A stretch of DNA of 64,000 bases, from positions 1 to 64,000 of the forward strand of contig DAOSUS010000005.1 in assembly GCA_035378955.1 (NCBI GenBank). The letters are read 5' to 3'. The notes under the pieces were generated by a model. That model did not search any database and was not told where the DNA came from. It saw nothing but the letters and a program-made list of their open reading frames with translations. The DNA comes from Candidatus Hydrogenedens sp. (GTDB taxonomy: Bacteria > Hydrogenedentota > Hydrogenedentia > Hydrogenedentales > Hydrogenedentaceae). The stretch's first letter is position 1, and every line of letters starts with the position of its first letter. This document shows, in pieces, positions 1 through 8,680 of the stretch. The position numbers were made by a program, and so were the translations under genes.

Positions 1-117
1 CTGGACATGACGAATATCAAGTGTGATATGTGCTTCAATTGTGTGTTTGGTCTGTAAAACGCAGTTGATACTCAGCAAAATCCCTACTACGAAAAGAAGG
101 GTCAAAATCTTTTTCAT
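1..117 (-). CDS. Partial small lipoprotein-like protein (N-terminus only)
   Basis: The first 39 codons of a minus-strand gene run off the left edge of the window. The ATG at 117 is preceded by an AAGGA ribosome site about 8 bases away. The protein begins with a Lys-rich start and a hydrophobic stretch ending at Cys19 (…LLSINC), which fits a lipoprotein-type or ordinary signal sequence, although the lipobox is not canonical. The following segment (TKHTIEAHITLDI) resembles the small YnbE/DUF1318-type lipoproteins by eye, but too little is present to be sure. It is divergent from the aminotransferase gene at 317. Confidence 0.5.
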   Translation of the reverse strand, partial: MKKILTLLFVVGILLSINCVLQTKHTIEAHITLDIRHVQ

Positions 118-316
118 ATCACAGTTCCTTTTTAATAAGTAACTATCTAATTATTATACGAACTTACTCATAATTTTATTTCATTATACAAACAAATTAA
201 GAAAAAAATAAATTTACTTTCTTTATATAGATATTGTTCTGTTTGCTTTTAAAATAGTGATTTTCTTAATCTAACTATGAATTGAAAATTAAAATTCCTG
301 ACAGTAGGAGAAGAGT

Positions 317-1528
317 ATGAGGAATATGAACGAACTTGCAATATTAGGAGGAGAACCTGTAAGACCTCCCGAAAAAAAGTGGCCTACCTGGCCTGTGTTC
401 GATGAACAAGAACGAAATGCTATTTTAGAAGTTCTTGAAAGTGGCAAATGGTTTTACGGTGAAAAAGTAAAACAATTTGAAGAAGCCTATTCACGGTTTC
501 AAAAAGCAAGATATTGTGTTTCTTGCAATAGCGGAACAACCGCATTGGAAATAACATTACAGGCAATAGGTTTAAAACACGGTGAAGAGGTTATCGTTCC
601 CCCCTATACATTTATTGCAACGGCTTCGGCTGTCGTGCGTATGGGAGGAGTTCCTATTTTTGTAGATATAGATGATACATGGTGTATTGACCCTGACCTT
701 ATAGAGTCAGCAATTTCTCCTCGAACCAGAGCCATAATCCCGGTTCATTTTGGTGGAAGAATCTGCGATATGGATAAAATTAATGCAATAGCCCAGAAAC
801 ATAATCTTATTGTGATTGAAGATGCCTGTCATGCTTGGGGTGGAGCGTGGGAAGGGAAAGGAGCAGGAACATTAGGGCTCGGGGGTGTATTCAGCTTCCA
901 GATGTCAAAGAATATTACTGCGGGTGAAGGTGGCGCCATTGTTACCGATAATGAAAATTTCGCTGATACCTGCCGTTCTATAAGCAATTGCGGGAGGTCA
1001 AAAACAGGTCCCTGGTATTATCATGAACGAATTGGCACCAATGTCCGAATGAATGAATTTACCGCGAATATTCTGTTAGCCCAGTTGTCGCGTGCTGAAA
1101 AGCAATTTCAGGTTCGAGAAGCAAATGGGACTTATCTAACCCGAGCACTGATGGAGATACCGGGTATTTACCCACAACCTTTAAGTAATCGTATTACTCG
1201 AAGGACATATCATCTTATTTGTATCCGTATTAAGGAAGATGAATTAGGTTGCTCCCGAGAGCAGTTTGTAAAAGCAGTACAGGCAGAAGGATTACCTCTA
1301 ACTTCAGGCTATCCCTATCCTATTTATAAACAACCGGCATTTCAAAATGCAGATTTTTATGATTATTCAAAAACATATTGTCCTATAGCAGAGGATTTAT
1401 GTTATAAGAGTGGAACATGGTTGCCCCATCATATTTTATTAGGTAAAGAAAAAGATATGGAAGATATTGTAAGAATTATCCGTAAAGTACAGGAACATAC
1501 TCCTGAATTAAGGAAATTAGATGCATAA
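317..1528 (+). CDS. DegT/DnrJ/EryC1/StrS-family aminotransferase
   Basis: A PLP-dependent sugar (or aminobenzoate-type) aminotransferase of 403 residues, the usual family length. The expected landmarks are visible: NSGTTAL near residue 71, the cofactor-contacting EDACHAWGG near 168, and the Schiff-base Lys198 in the motif FQMSKNITAGEGG. In this family such enzymes add an amino group to nucleotide keto-sugars for surface glycans; the substrate here cannot be read from sequence. The start is supported by AGGAG six bases before the ATG. It sits 51 bases upstream of a large GT-C/TPR protein, so a role in the surface-glycan cluster that follows is a reasonable inference. Confidence 0.9.
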   Translation: MRNMNELAILGGEPVRPPEKKWPTWPVFDEQERNAILEVLESGKWFYGEKVKQFEEAYSRFQKARYCVSCNSGTTALEITLQAIGLKHGEEVIVPPYTFIATASAVVRMGGVPIFVDIDDTWCIDPDLIESAISPRTRAIIPVHFGGRICDMDKINAIAQKHNLIVIEDACHAWGGAWEGKGAGTLGLGGVFSFQMSKNITAGEGGAIVTDNENFADTCRSISNCGRSKTGPWYYHERIGTNVRMNEFTANILLAQLSRAEKQFQVREANGTYLTRALMEIPGIYPQPLSNRITRRTYHLICIRIKEDELGCSREQFVKAVQAEGLPLTSGYPYPIYKQPAFQNADFYDYSKTYCPIAEDLCYKSGTWLPHHILLGKEKDMEDIVRIIRKVQEHTPELRKLDA

Positions 1529-1543
1529 GATACCTTTTCTATG

Positions 1544-1581
1544 TCAGACCTATGATTTATTTGATAAATCAGACCTATCAT
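1544..1581. repeat. Short direct repeat enclosing a perfect hairpin
   Basis: TCAGACCTATGAT (1544-1556) and TCAGACCTATCAT (1569-1581) differ by one base. Between and overlapping them lies a perfect inverted repeat, TGATTTAT at 1553-1560 and ATAAATCA at 1564-1571, with a three-base loop. The right copy covers the ATG of the next gene. It could be an operator or attenuator, or a small duplication. Confidence 0.5.
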
Positions 1582-4500
1582 GAATAAAAGGAATATTCTC
1601 ATTTCAAAGCAATTAATATGGATATTTCTTATTCTTTTAATAGGATTAGGGGTAAGGCTTATTTACCTCTCCGATGCAATTCAGAACCCGGATTTTTCAG
1701 CACCTCTCCACGATGCAGAATTTAAAGATTACTGGGCAAGGGCTATTTTGTCCGGTGATTACACACCTCCAAGAAATGAGGGAAACCCGTTTATGGAAGG
1801 ACACCCCCTTCCCAATCCACCGGGTTATCCTTTGTTTCTTGCGTTTATTTATTGGTTAACGGGGGGTAGTTATCTTGCCGTGCGATGGGTACAAATTTGT
1901 ATTGGACTTCTTAATATATTCCTTGTATATTTGTTAAGCAAAAACCTTTTTGATTATAGAGCAGGACTTTTTTCCGCATTAGGGGTTGCAACTTATTGGG
2001 CATTTGTCCACTATGACATGGAACTTAATCAGGTTACAATTTATATAGCCATAAATTTATTATGTTTCCATCTCCTTTTACAGGCACATAAAAGAAACAA
2101 ATTGCGACTACTCCCTTTTGCAGGTATTGTATTTGGGATAGGGGCATGGTTCCGTGGTGAAGTGTTTGTTTTCATCTTCCCTTTAGCGATATTCGTTATA
2201 TTCCTTTTTTATAATTCGAAAAAACTCAAAGTTGCTATTTGTGCAGGATTATTGTTTCTTATTTTTGCTCTACTACCTGTAATTCCATTATCTTCATATA
2301 ACTATTATCTCTGTGGGTCATTTACTTCAGGCTCACATAACAGTGAATGTAGCCTTTCTATAGCCTTTCATCCGGACACTCCAGAATATGCTTCATATAC
2401 ACCCGAGATGCTTCGATGGCTAAATAAAACACCGGAGGATACAGTAGAAATATTTGATTTAGATGGAATGACTCGGGGTTTAGGAAAGGAATTAGGATTA
2501 GGTCGAAGAGTAACTTATAAGGAATGGAAAAATTACCTTATTTCAGGGGCTATACATAATATAAAAGAATACCCCTGGCTCAATTTAAAAAAATGTTTTA
2601 AGCGGTTTCTATGGACTTTTTCTCCTCAGGAATTGGACGAAAATAAAGTAATTTATTACGAGCGTGAAGTTTCTACAATTCTTAAATATTTGCCTCGTTA
2701 TCCTCTCCCTATGAGTTTATTCACTTTAAGTCTTATTTTGCTTGGTATTTTATGGTTATCCAAAGGAACTCAGACGATAAGGATAACTATGAATTCATGG
2801 AAATTTTTATTCGTTCTACTGTTTTTTGTTGCAATAAATATCAGTATTTTTTCACTTATAATAGCAGGAAGTCGTTATCGTGTGTCCCTTATCCCATATT
2901 TTTTCATCTTAGGGGGTGTTGTTTTTTCTTCATTATCGGAAACAATTCGGAACAAGAAATGGAATTTGTCGATTTTGATTGTTTTGGGTTTCGTTATCCT
3001 ATTTTCGTTAGCCCATATTCCGTTTTTTGATTATCAGCCTAATCGTTCTCGCTGGTTGGATGAGCGGCGAAAATGTTATCAAAGGATTGGTAGGATAGAA
3101 GATGGGTTAAGATTTTTTGAGAAATGGTTGGAGAAACATCCAGATGCGGATGCTCATTATCATGCAGGGGTGCTTTGTTATGAATTAAACGAACTGACGA
3201 AAGCAGAAGAACATTTTTATACATGTCTTAAACTGTGTCCGGACCATCCTTCTGCTCCCTATAATTTAGGATTGGTTTTTGCAAAAAGAGGTGATTGGAC
3301 AAATGCGGAAAAGTATTTTAAGGAAGCAGTGAAAAGAAATTCGAACAAGGCGGATATGTGGTTTGCATTAGGTTGGGCAACTGAAAATATCGGAAATACG
3401 ACTACTGCATTAGAGAATTACACACATGCATTAACTATAAACCCGCTACATGCTCAAGCATTAAATCACAGTGCTGTGATAATGTTTCAAAGAGGAGAAC
3501 GAGAGCCTGCAAAAAAATATCTTGAAAAAGCAATTAGCATTGCTCCCAATTATACAGATGCTCGATTTAATTTGGGTCAGGTTCTATTAGCGGAACGGAA
3601 ACCTGCGGATGCCTTGAAGCAATTTATGACCATTACAGGAAAATATTCGCCGGAACATGAATTGTTAAAAAGTATAGGGTTGTGCTATGTCCAGATGCTG
3701 GATTACGGGGAAGCACTGAAATATCTCTTAAAAGCGAAGGAGATGAAACCAGAACAATGGAATGAAGAATCTATTCTCGCCGTTTGTTACGCTGGATTGG
3801 GAATGAGAGAGGAATGTATTCAAGCAATCGAGGGATTAAAAGGAAAAACATTTAATTCCTTGCAGGTTTTTAATTTAGGTCATGCATGGGAATTGTTGGG
3901 GGAATGGGATAAAGCAGAAACTTATTTTAAAACTGTTATTGAAAAAGACAAAAGTAATGCAGATGCGTGGGCAGGTTTGGGAAATATTTCTCTAATGCAT
4001 GGAGATAAAAACTCCGCTTATATATATTTCAAACAGGCATTGGAAATTAATCCTCATCAAGTTGGAGCATGGTTTAATTTAATCCTGTCGTGGGTAGAAA
4101 ATCGAGAATGGGAAAAAGCAAAGTCTCAGTTGATAGAGTTTATAAACTATTATCCAGAGCATGTAGAGGCTCATTATCATTTAGGGATTGTAAATGAAGC
4201 ATTAGGAAATAGGGAGGATGCCAAAAAATCTTATGATAAGGTGCTTGAAAAGAAATCTGACCATCCCGGGGCTTTATTTTCCCGTGCTACTATTGCTCTA
4301 TCCGAAATGGATTTGGAAAAGGCAAAGGAACTGTTCGAAAAACTTAAACCTATGGAACCTTTCAAATCTTTATATCATTTAGGTATTGTTTATTCGTTAA
4401 AGGAAAATTGGGAAATGTCCCATGAATGTTTTTTAAAATCTTTCTTTATAAATTCACCACCATTTTTTAATGATTATATATATGCGTTCAATATCGGTAG

Positions 4501-5641
4501 AAGTTACGACCGACTTGATTGCTTGTATGATGCAGAAAATTTCTACCGTATTTCTTTCGGATTGAATAATGATTTTGTAGATGTTAAAGATGCCCTTTCT
4601 TTTCTTCTTTTTCAACAAGGGAATATTGAAGAAGCCTATTTTTTGTTAAATTCGATGTTCTTATATCAAATACCTACTAACTGGTCTTATTACCACTTTT
4701 CCCTTGTATGGGATAGTATGAAGGAACCCGAAATAGCATTAAGTTTTGCGGAAATGGCTAATATAATTTTGCCGAAACAATCGCCAATTCTTCATCAATT
4801 AGGTGCGCTGCACCGCAAATTGAAAAATTATAATCTTGCTGAACAATACCTGGAGCAAGCAAAGGAACTTAATCCCGATGATGCAACCATTACAAAAACA
4901 TTAGCATTTTTACAATCAGACCGTGAGCGTTATAAGGAAGCAAAAGAACTGTTTATAATTTGTACCAACTTACTCCCTGATGACCTGGAAGTTTATGAAG
5001 GTCTTGCTGATGTTTATATGAAGACTGGGGAATTGAAACAGGCGGAAGAAAACTATCGAAAAGCATTAAAAATTAAGGAAAGTCCCACGGTGATTAACAA
5101 GTTGGGGTTATTACTGGCGGATTTGAATAATGTGTATGAAAGTGTCGGACTACTGGAAAAGGCCCTTAAATATTTTCCAGATGATGCTATTACTCTTACA
5201 CGACTTGCAGACCTAAAAGTAATTTTACACTCAGATATGGATGCAAAATTACTTTATGAAAAGGCATTAACAATAGATACTCAAAATTATCTAACCCATA
5301 GAAACTATGCAGATTTATTAGTCCGTTCAGGTGAATATGAACTCGCTGAAAAACACTATAAACTTGCATTAGAGCTGCAGCCGAAAGATACTATCGCTCA
5401 AGCAGGATTAGGATTGCTTTATGCCCGTATGAATAAATATGAGGAAGCAAAAAAATATTTAATCCCTCTGGCTCAAATAAAAACGGATTTACTTAATGTA
5501 AACCAACAACTGGCAATGATATTCCTTTCTGAAAATCAACCAGAAAAATCTATTAAATATATAAAGCGGTGTATTCTTGCCCAGCCCGATCGTAAAGAGT
5601 TTCGGGAATTGTTACAGCAGGCTACTCAGATGAAACAGTAG
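1580..5641 (+). CDS. GT-C membrane glycosyltransferase fused to a very long TPR domain
   Basis: This 1353-residue protein has two parts. Residues about 10-490 form a polytopic membrane domain with a first extracytoplasmic loop rich in acidic residues (HDAEFKDYW) and a PPGYPLFLAF motif, as in PMT/ArnT-like GT-C transferases that use lipid-linked sugars. Residues about 500-1350 are tandem tetratricopeptide repeats with recurring A..Y/F...L...P signatures, likely more than twenty. The TPR part would lie outside the cytoplasmic membrane or act as a scaffold; this is inference. No clear ribosome site precedes the ATG. It ends tail-to-tail with the minus-strand SGNH gene, overlapping it by 20 bases. 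Sugar donor and acceptor are unknown. Confidence 0.8.
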   Translation: MNKRNILISKQLIWIFLILLIGLGVRLIYLSDAIQNPDFSAPLHDAEFKDYWARAILSGDYTPPRNEGNPFMEGHPLPNPPGYPLFLAFIYWLTGGSYLAVRWVQICIGLLNIFLVYLLSKNLFDYRAGLFSALGVATYWAFVHYDMELNQVTIYIAINLLCFHLLLQAHKRNKLRLLPFAGIVFGIGAWFRGEVFVFIFPLAIFVIFLFYNSKKLKVAICAGLLFLIFALLPVIPLSSYNYYLCGSFTSGSHNSECSLSIAFHPDTPEYASYTPEMLRWLNKTPEDTVEIFDLDGMTRGLGKELGLGRRVTYKEWKNYLISGAIHNIKEYPWLNLKKCFKRFLWTFSPQELDENKVIYYEREVSTILKYLPRYPLPMSLFTLSLILLGILWLSKGTQTIRITMNSWKFLFVLLFFVAINISIFSLIIAGSRYRVSLIPYFFILGGVVFSSLSETIRNKKWNLSILIVLGFVILFSLAHIPFFDYQPNRSRWLDERRKCYQRIGRIEDGLRFFEKWLEKHPDADAHYHAGVLCYELNELTKAEEHFYTCLKLCPDHPSAPYNLGLVFAKRGDWTNAEKYFKEAVKRNSNKADMWFALGWATENIGNTTTALENYTHALTINPLHAQALNHSAVIMFQRGEREPAKKYLEKAISIAPNYTDARFNLGQVLLAERKPADALKQFMTITGKYSPEHELLKSIGLCYVQMLDYGEALKYLLKAKEMKPEQWNEESILAVCYAGLGMREECIQAIEGLKGKTFNSLQVFNLGHAWELLGEWDKAETYFKTVIEKDKSNADAWAGLGNISLMHGDKNSAYIYFKQALEINPHQVGAWFNLILSWVENREWEKAKSQLIEFINYYPEHVEAHYHLGIVNEALGNREDAKKSYDKVLEKKSDHPGALFSRATIALSEMDLEKAKELFEKLKPMEPFKSLYHLGIVYSLKENWEMSHECFLKSFFINSPPFFNDYIYAFNIGRSYDRLDCLYDAENFYRISFGLNNDFVDVKDALSFLLFQQGNIEEAYFLLNSMFLYQIPTNWSYYHFSLVWDSMKEPEIALSFAEMANIILPKQSPILHQLGALHRKLKNYNLAEQYLEQAKELNPDDATITKTLAFLQSDRERYKEAKELFIICTNLLPDDLEVYEGLADVYMKTGELKQAEENYRKALKIKESPTVINKLGLLLADLNNVYESVGLLEKALKYFPDDAITLTRLADLKVILHSDMDAKLLYEKALTIDTQNYLTHRNYADLLVRSGEYELAEKHYKLALELQPKDTIAQAGLGLLYARMNKYEEAKKYLIPLAQIKTDLLNVNQQLAMIFLSENQPEKSIKYIKRCILAQPDRKEFRELLQQATQMKQ

Positions 5642-7205
5642 AACTATTTACTAATCCCAGTCTTTTTTCCAGATAAGGAATAAGTGTTTCTGCCATAATC
5701 TGGGCTTTAAGTTTTATTCCTTCCTGACGCATGTGGCAGATATCACCAAAATATTTTGTGCTGGCAGGAATATTTTCTTCTACAGGGATATAAAGGATAG
5801 AATTCTTTTTACAATATTCTTTTAATATCTCATTAAATAATTTCATCACTTCACAGTATTGCTGGAATGTTGAGTGAGGATATCCCCATTCCTTTTCATA
5901 ATAGAAATCATAATAATCACGGTCTTCACTATTTAGCTTATCGCGATAGGGAACACCTATACTTGAAATACACACATCAATGTTTTTTAAAAAGAATACT
6001 TTACAAAGGTAGTCAATGTAGTTCATAATAAATCGGTCTATATACAACTTTATTCTATCCTCAGGATAGGAAATGAATGCCCTCATCTGTTTTCGCACAA
6101 AGTGTGATAAAAGAAAAGCAATTCGTGTTGTTAGTAATGTATTGTCAAATGCTTTCTGAAATACCTCATATACTACATTATTAATCCCTTCGTATAAAAT
6201 AACCAAATCCGGCTGCAAGTATAAGTAGTCCGGTAATTTGGCACAGTGCTTTTTTAACACCATTCCTGATACACCACAATTAAAAACCTCTATACGGTTA
6301 TCGCCAAAGTGTTTTTTTAATCCCTGTTCTAAAAATTTAGGATAAGTTTCTTGATTTGAAATCCCCTCCTCGGTAGTGGAAGCACCGATACAAAGAATTC
6401 GAAAGACCCCTTCCTCTTTTGGCACTTTAAAATCTCTATCCCTAAAGCCAAAATTGTTAATACGGAAAGGCATCTCCGTTGAATTAATATGAGGTATGTA
6501 TGAAAAATAATTTATGTCCCACAAATCATTTATTGCTAATTTCTTTAATATGGGATTTATCCCCTCGTTTTTACCTTTTTGGGGATGAACGAATACATAA
6601 TAGGAATAATGATTTGAGGTATTGTATATAGGACAGAAAAAGAACTGGTAACTTTCTCCTTTTATATTTTCATCCCATAAAAAAGCAAGCCCCACTTCAA
6701 ACTTGCTCTTAGGAATTTGTTCAATAATCGTTTTGTATTCTGAAATATGTGGAATTGCTTCCAGAGGCTCCTTAATGGGGGAGAATATTAAGTCAGAATT
6801 ATTTTGATTTATTTCTATACAAAATTGATGTATATTGTAAATGTCACAAAAGCTACTCTGAAAAGGTTCTGTTTCTGTGAAATATATCGAAAAACGATAA
6901 CTCCACATTTCAAGTGGGTCCGGTTCAGCGTAGCACCATAGCTCACCGATTAACAATTGTTGAGGGACAAATATATTTTTCCCCTCACCATAGTGCACAC
7001 TTTCCTCAGCCCCATTATCCCATTCCTTGATTAACAATTCGCCTTTGCGAATGCGAACAAATTTGTTGGTTTTTTCGATATGTTTCCATCTTAATCGTTC
7101 GAATAATTCCAGAGATAAGCAGATAACAATAATCCAGAAGAAAATAAAAAGACTATAACCTAAAATATAGACAATTTTTCTTTTCTTTTTAGATTTTAAC
7201 TCCAT
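5622..7205 (-). CDS. Membrane-anchored SGNH/GDSL hydrolase
   Basis: A 527-residue protein with one N-terminal membrane helix (about residues 10-33) and a C-terminal SGNH hydrolase domain. The family blocks are seen in order: the nucleophile block CIGASTTEEG, the block III motif LVILYEGINN, and the Asp/His block DICHMRQEG. Such enzymes remove or transfer acyl groups, often acetyl groups on extracytoplasmic glycans. The preceding 200 residues are unassigned. Its ATG overlaps the stop of the upstream paralogue (TAATG), so the two are probably translationally coupled. The STTEEG…QETYP block is shared with that neighbour, indicating tandem duplication. Confidence 0.75.
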   Translation of the reverse strand: MELKSKKKRKIVYILGYSLFIFFWIIVICLSLELFERLRWKHIEKTNKFVRIRKGELLIKEWDNGAEESVHYGEGKNIFVPQQLLIGELWCYAEPDPLEMWSYRFSIYFTETEPFQSSFCDIYNIHQFCIEINQNNSDLIFSPIKEPLEAIPHISEYKTIIEQIPKSKFEVGLAFLWDENIKGESYQFFFCPIYNTSNHYSYYVFVHPQKGKNEGINPILKKLAINDLWDINYFSYIPHINSTEMPFRINNFGFRDRDFKVPKEEGVFRILCIGASTTEEGISNQETYPKFLEQGLKKHFGDNRIEVFNCGVSGMVLKKHCAKLPDYLYLQPDLVILYEGINNVVYEVFQKAFDNTLLTTRIAFLLSHFVRKQMRAFISYPEDRIKLYIDRFIMNYIDYLCKVFFLKNIDVCISSIGVPYRDKLNSEDRDYYDFYYEKEWGYPHSTFQQYCEVMKLFNEILKEYCKKNSILYIPVEENIPASTKYFGDICHMRQEGIKLKAQIMAETLIPYLEKRLGLVNSSTVSSE

Positions 7206-8680
7206 TAACTTTTCCCTAAATGTTCTTCAATATATTTCACCAAATATGGCATTGCTAATTCCGATTTTTTTTGTATCCCTTCCAATTTTTGATGACATAA
7301 ATCATTAAAATAAGATGGAGGTTTATTCTGAAACATTTCGTACATCGGTATATACAAAATATTTCTGTTGTTAAACTTTTCATTTAATAGTTTATTATAT
7401 ATGTTGAGGACATGGCTATACATACGATAATTTATAAAATCACCTCCCCACCATTTTTTTGTAACAAACTGAAAATAATCTTTTTCCTGCCATGTCATCA
7501 AAGAATAATTAGGTGCAGGGATACTCATTACGGCAAACAATACACCCTTTCGTTGAAGGTATTTCTGTATTTTTTCTATTTGACTTAATATATCTTTGCT
7601 TATATCACTCTGTATTTGTATATCGTGGGGTAAAAAGAAGAGAGGAAAAATATTTCGACATAGCTTCGATTGTATAAGGATTTTTTTTATTCCGTTCAAG
7701 TGATTTAACCAATAAGGTAATAAGATATGGGTTATATCATTTGTCCCTTCACAATAAATAATCAAGTTCGGTTCCATTAGTAGATAATCGGGCAATCGTA
7801 GCCATAATTTATTAGCAGTGATACCCGGTATCCCTGCGTTAATCACTTCAATTCTATATTGTTCATGGAACTGCTCGGATAATAGTTTTTCTGTGATATT
7901 CGGATAGGTTTCTTGTTCTGTTGGACCCTCTTCCGTGGTTGAACCTCCTATGCATACAATACGGAAGACATCGGGCAGTTTTGGAACTGCGACATCTTCA
8001 TCACGGAAACCGAAATTGTTTGTATGAAATTCATGAGAATACAATTGGGCATGTTTTTTGTATTCAAAATAGGGTATCTCCCAGATATTATTTTCATCTT
8101 TTGTTTTTTTTGTATGGCTATCTTTCGCCTTATATCCGCACACGAACATCCCTTGATTTTCTATTTTTGCAGGATAATAAAGAACAAGGTCTGAAATAGT
8201 TCTGTTTCCTACGGTAAAAGAAGCATAATATTTTGAAAAAGCACTGTGGTTTATATCAGGAATTTCTTTTTCTAATGCCGTTAGCAATTCATCATCGAAG
8301 TAATTTGTTGTATCGGGTTCAGGAAGATATATTTTCTTTTCCCTTTTATTCCTATCCTTTATAAGAATAGATATTTGATAAAAAGAAGCAAATAATTGTC
8401 GGTCGTTTTCATCTAATTGCAGGAAAAATTCTAAACGATTGGAATACCATTGAGACATGTCTGGCGAAGGTAGTTTTTCTGTTGATTGTAATGTATCTTT
8501 CGAAGTAACCTGACTGTAACTCCATGGAGGCTGATTATTTAAAGAGGAAATGAGGGGGTTTTTCTGTGCACCAAAATATTCATATACTCGAACGGCACAC
8601 TCAGCGAGTATAAGTATCAAAATAAGCCATAGGAAGAAGATAAATATTTTGCCTATACTTTTTACGATAGGATATTTCAT
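7205..8680 (-). CDS. Membrane-anchored SGNH/GDSL hydrolase (paralogue of the next gene)
   Basis: A 491-residue protein with an N-terminal membrane helix (about residues 10-30), an unassigned middle, and an SGNH domain from about residue 225. The visible blocks are CIGGSTTEEG (nucleophile Ser), LIIYCEGTNDI (Gly/Asn block) and FNDLCHQKLEG (Asp/His). Related esterases act on acylated sugars. Its start overlaps the stop of the upstream GT-C/TPR gene by four bases (ATGA), and its stop overlaps the next SGNH start, so three genes form a tightly coupled minus-strand operon. The substrate is unknown. Confidence 0.75.
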   Translation of the reverse strand: MKYPIVKSIGKIFIFFLWLILILILAECAVRVYEYFGAQKNPLISSLNNQPPWSYSQVTSKDTLQSTEKLPSPDMSQWYSNRLEFFLQLDENDRQLFASFYQISILIKDRNKREKKIYLPEPDTTNYFDDELLTALEKEIPDINHSAFSKYYASFTVGNRTISDLVLYYPAKIENQGMFVCGYKAKDSHTKKTKDENNIWEIPYFEYKKHAQLYSHEFHTNNFGFRDEDVAVPKLPDVFRIVCIGGSTTEEGPTEQETYPNITEKLLSEQFHEQYRIEVINAGIPGITANKLWLRLPDYLLMEPNLIIYCEGTNDITHILLPYWLNHLNGIKKILIQSKLCRNIFPLFFLPHDIQIQSDISKDILSQIEKIQKYLQRKGVLFAVMSIPAPNYSLMTWQEKDYFQFVTKKWWGGDFINYRMYSHVLNIYNKLLNEKFNNRNILYIPMYEMFQNKPPSYFNDLCHQKLEGIQKKSELAMPYLVKYIEEHLGKS

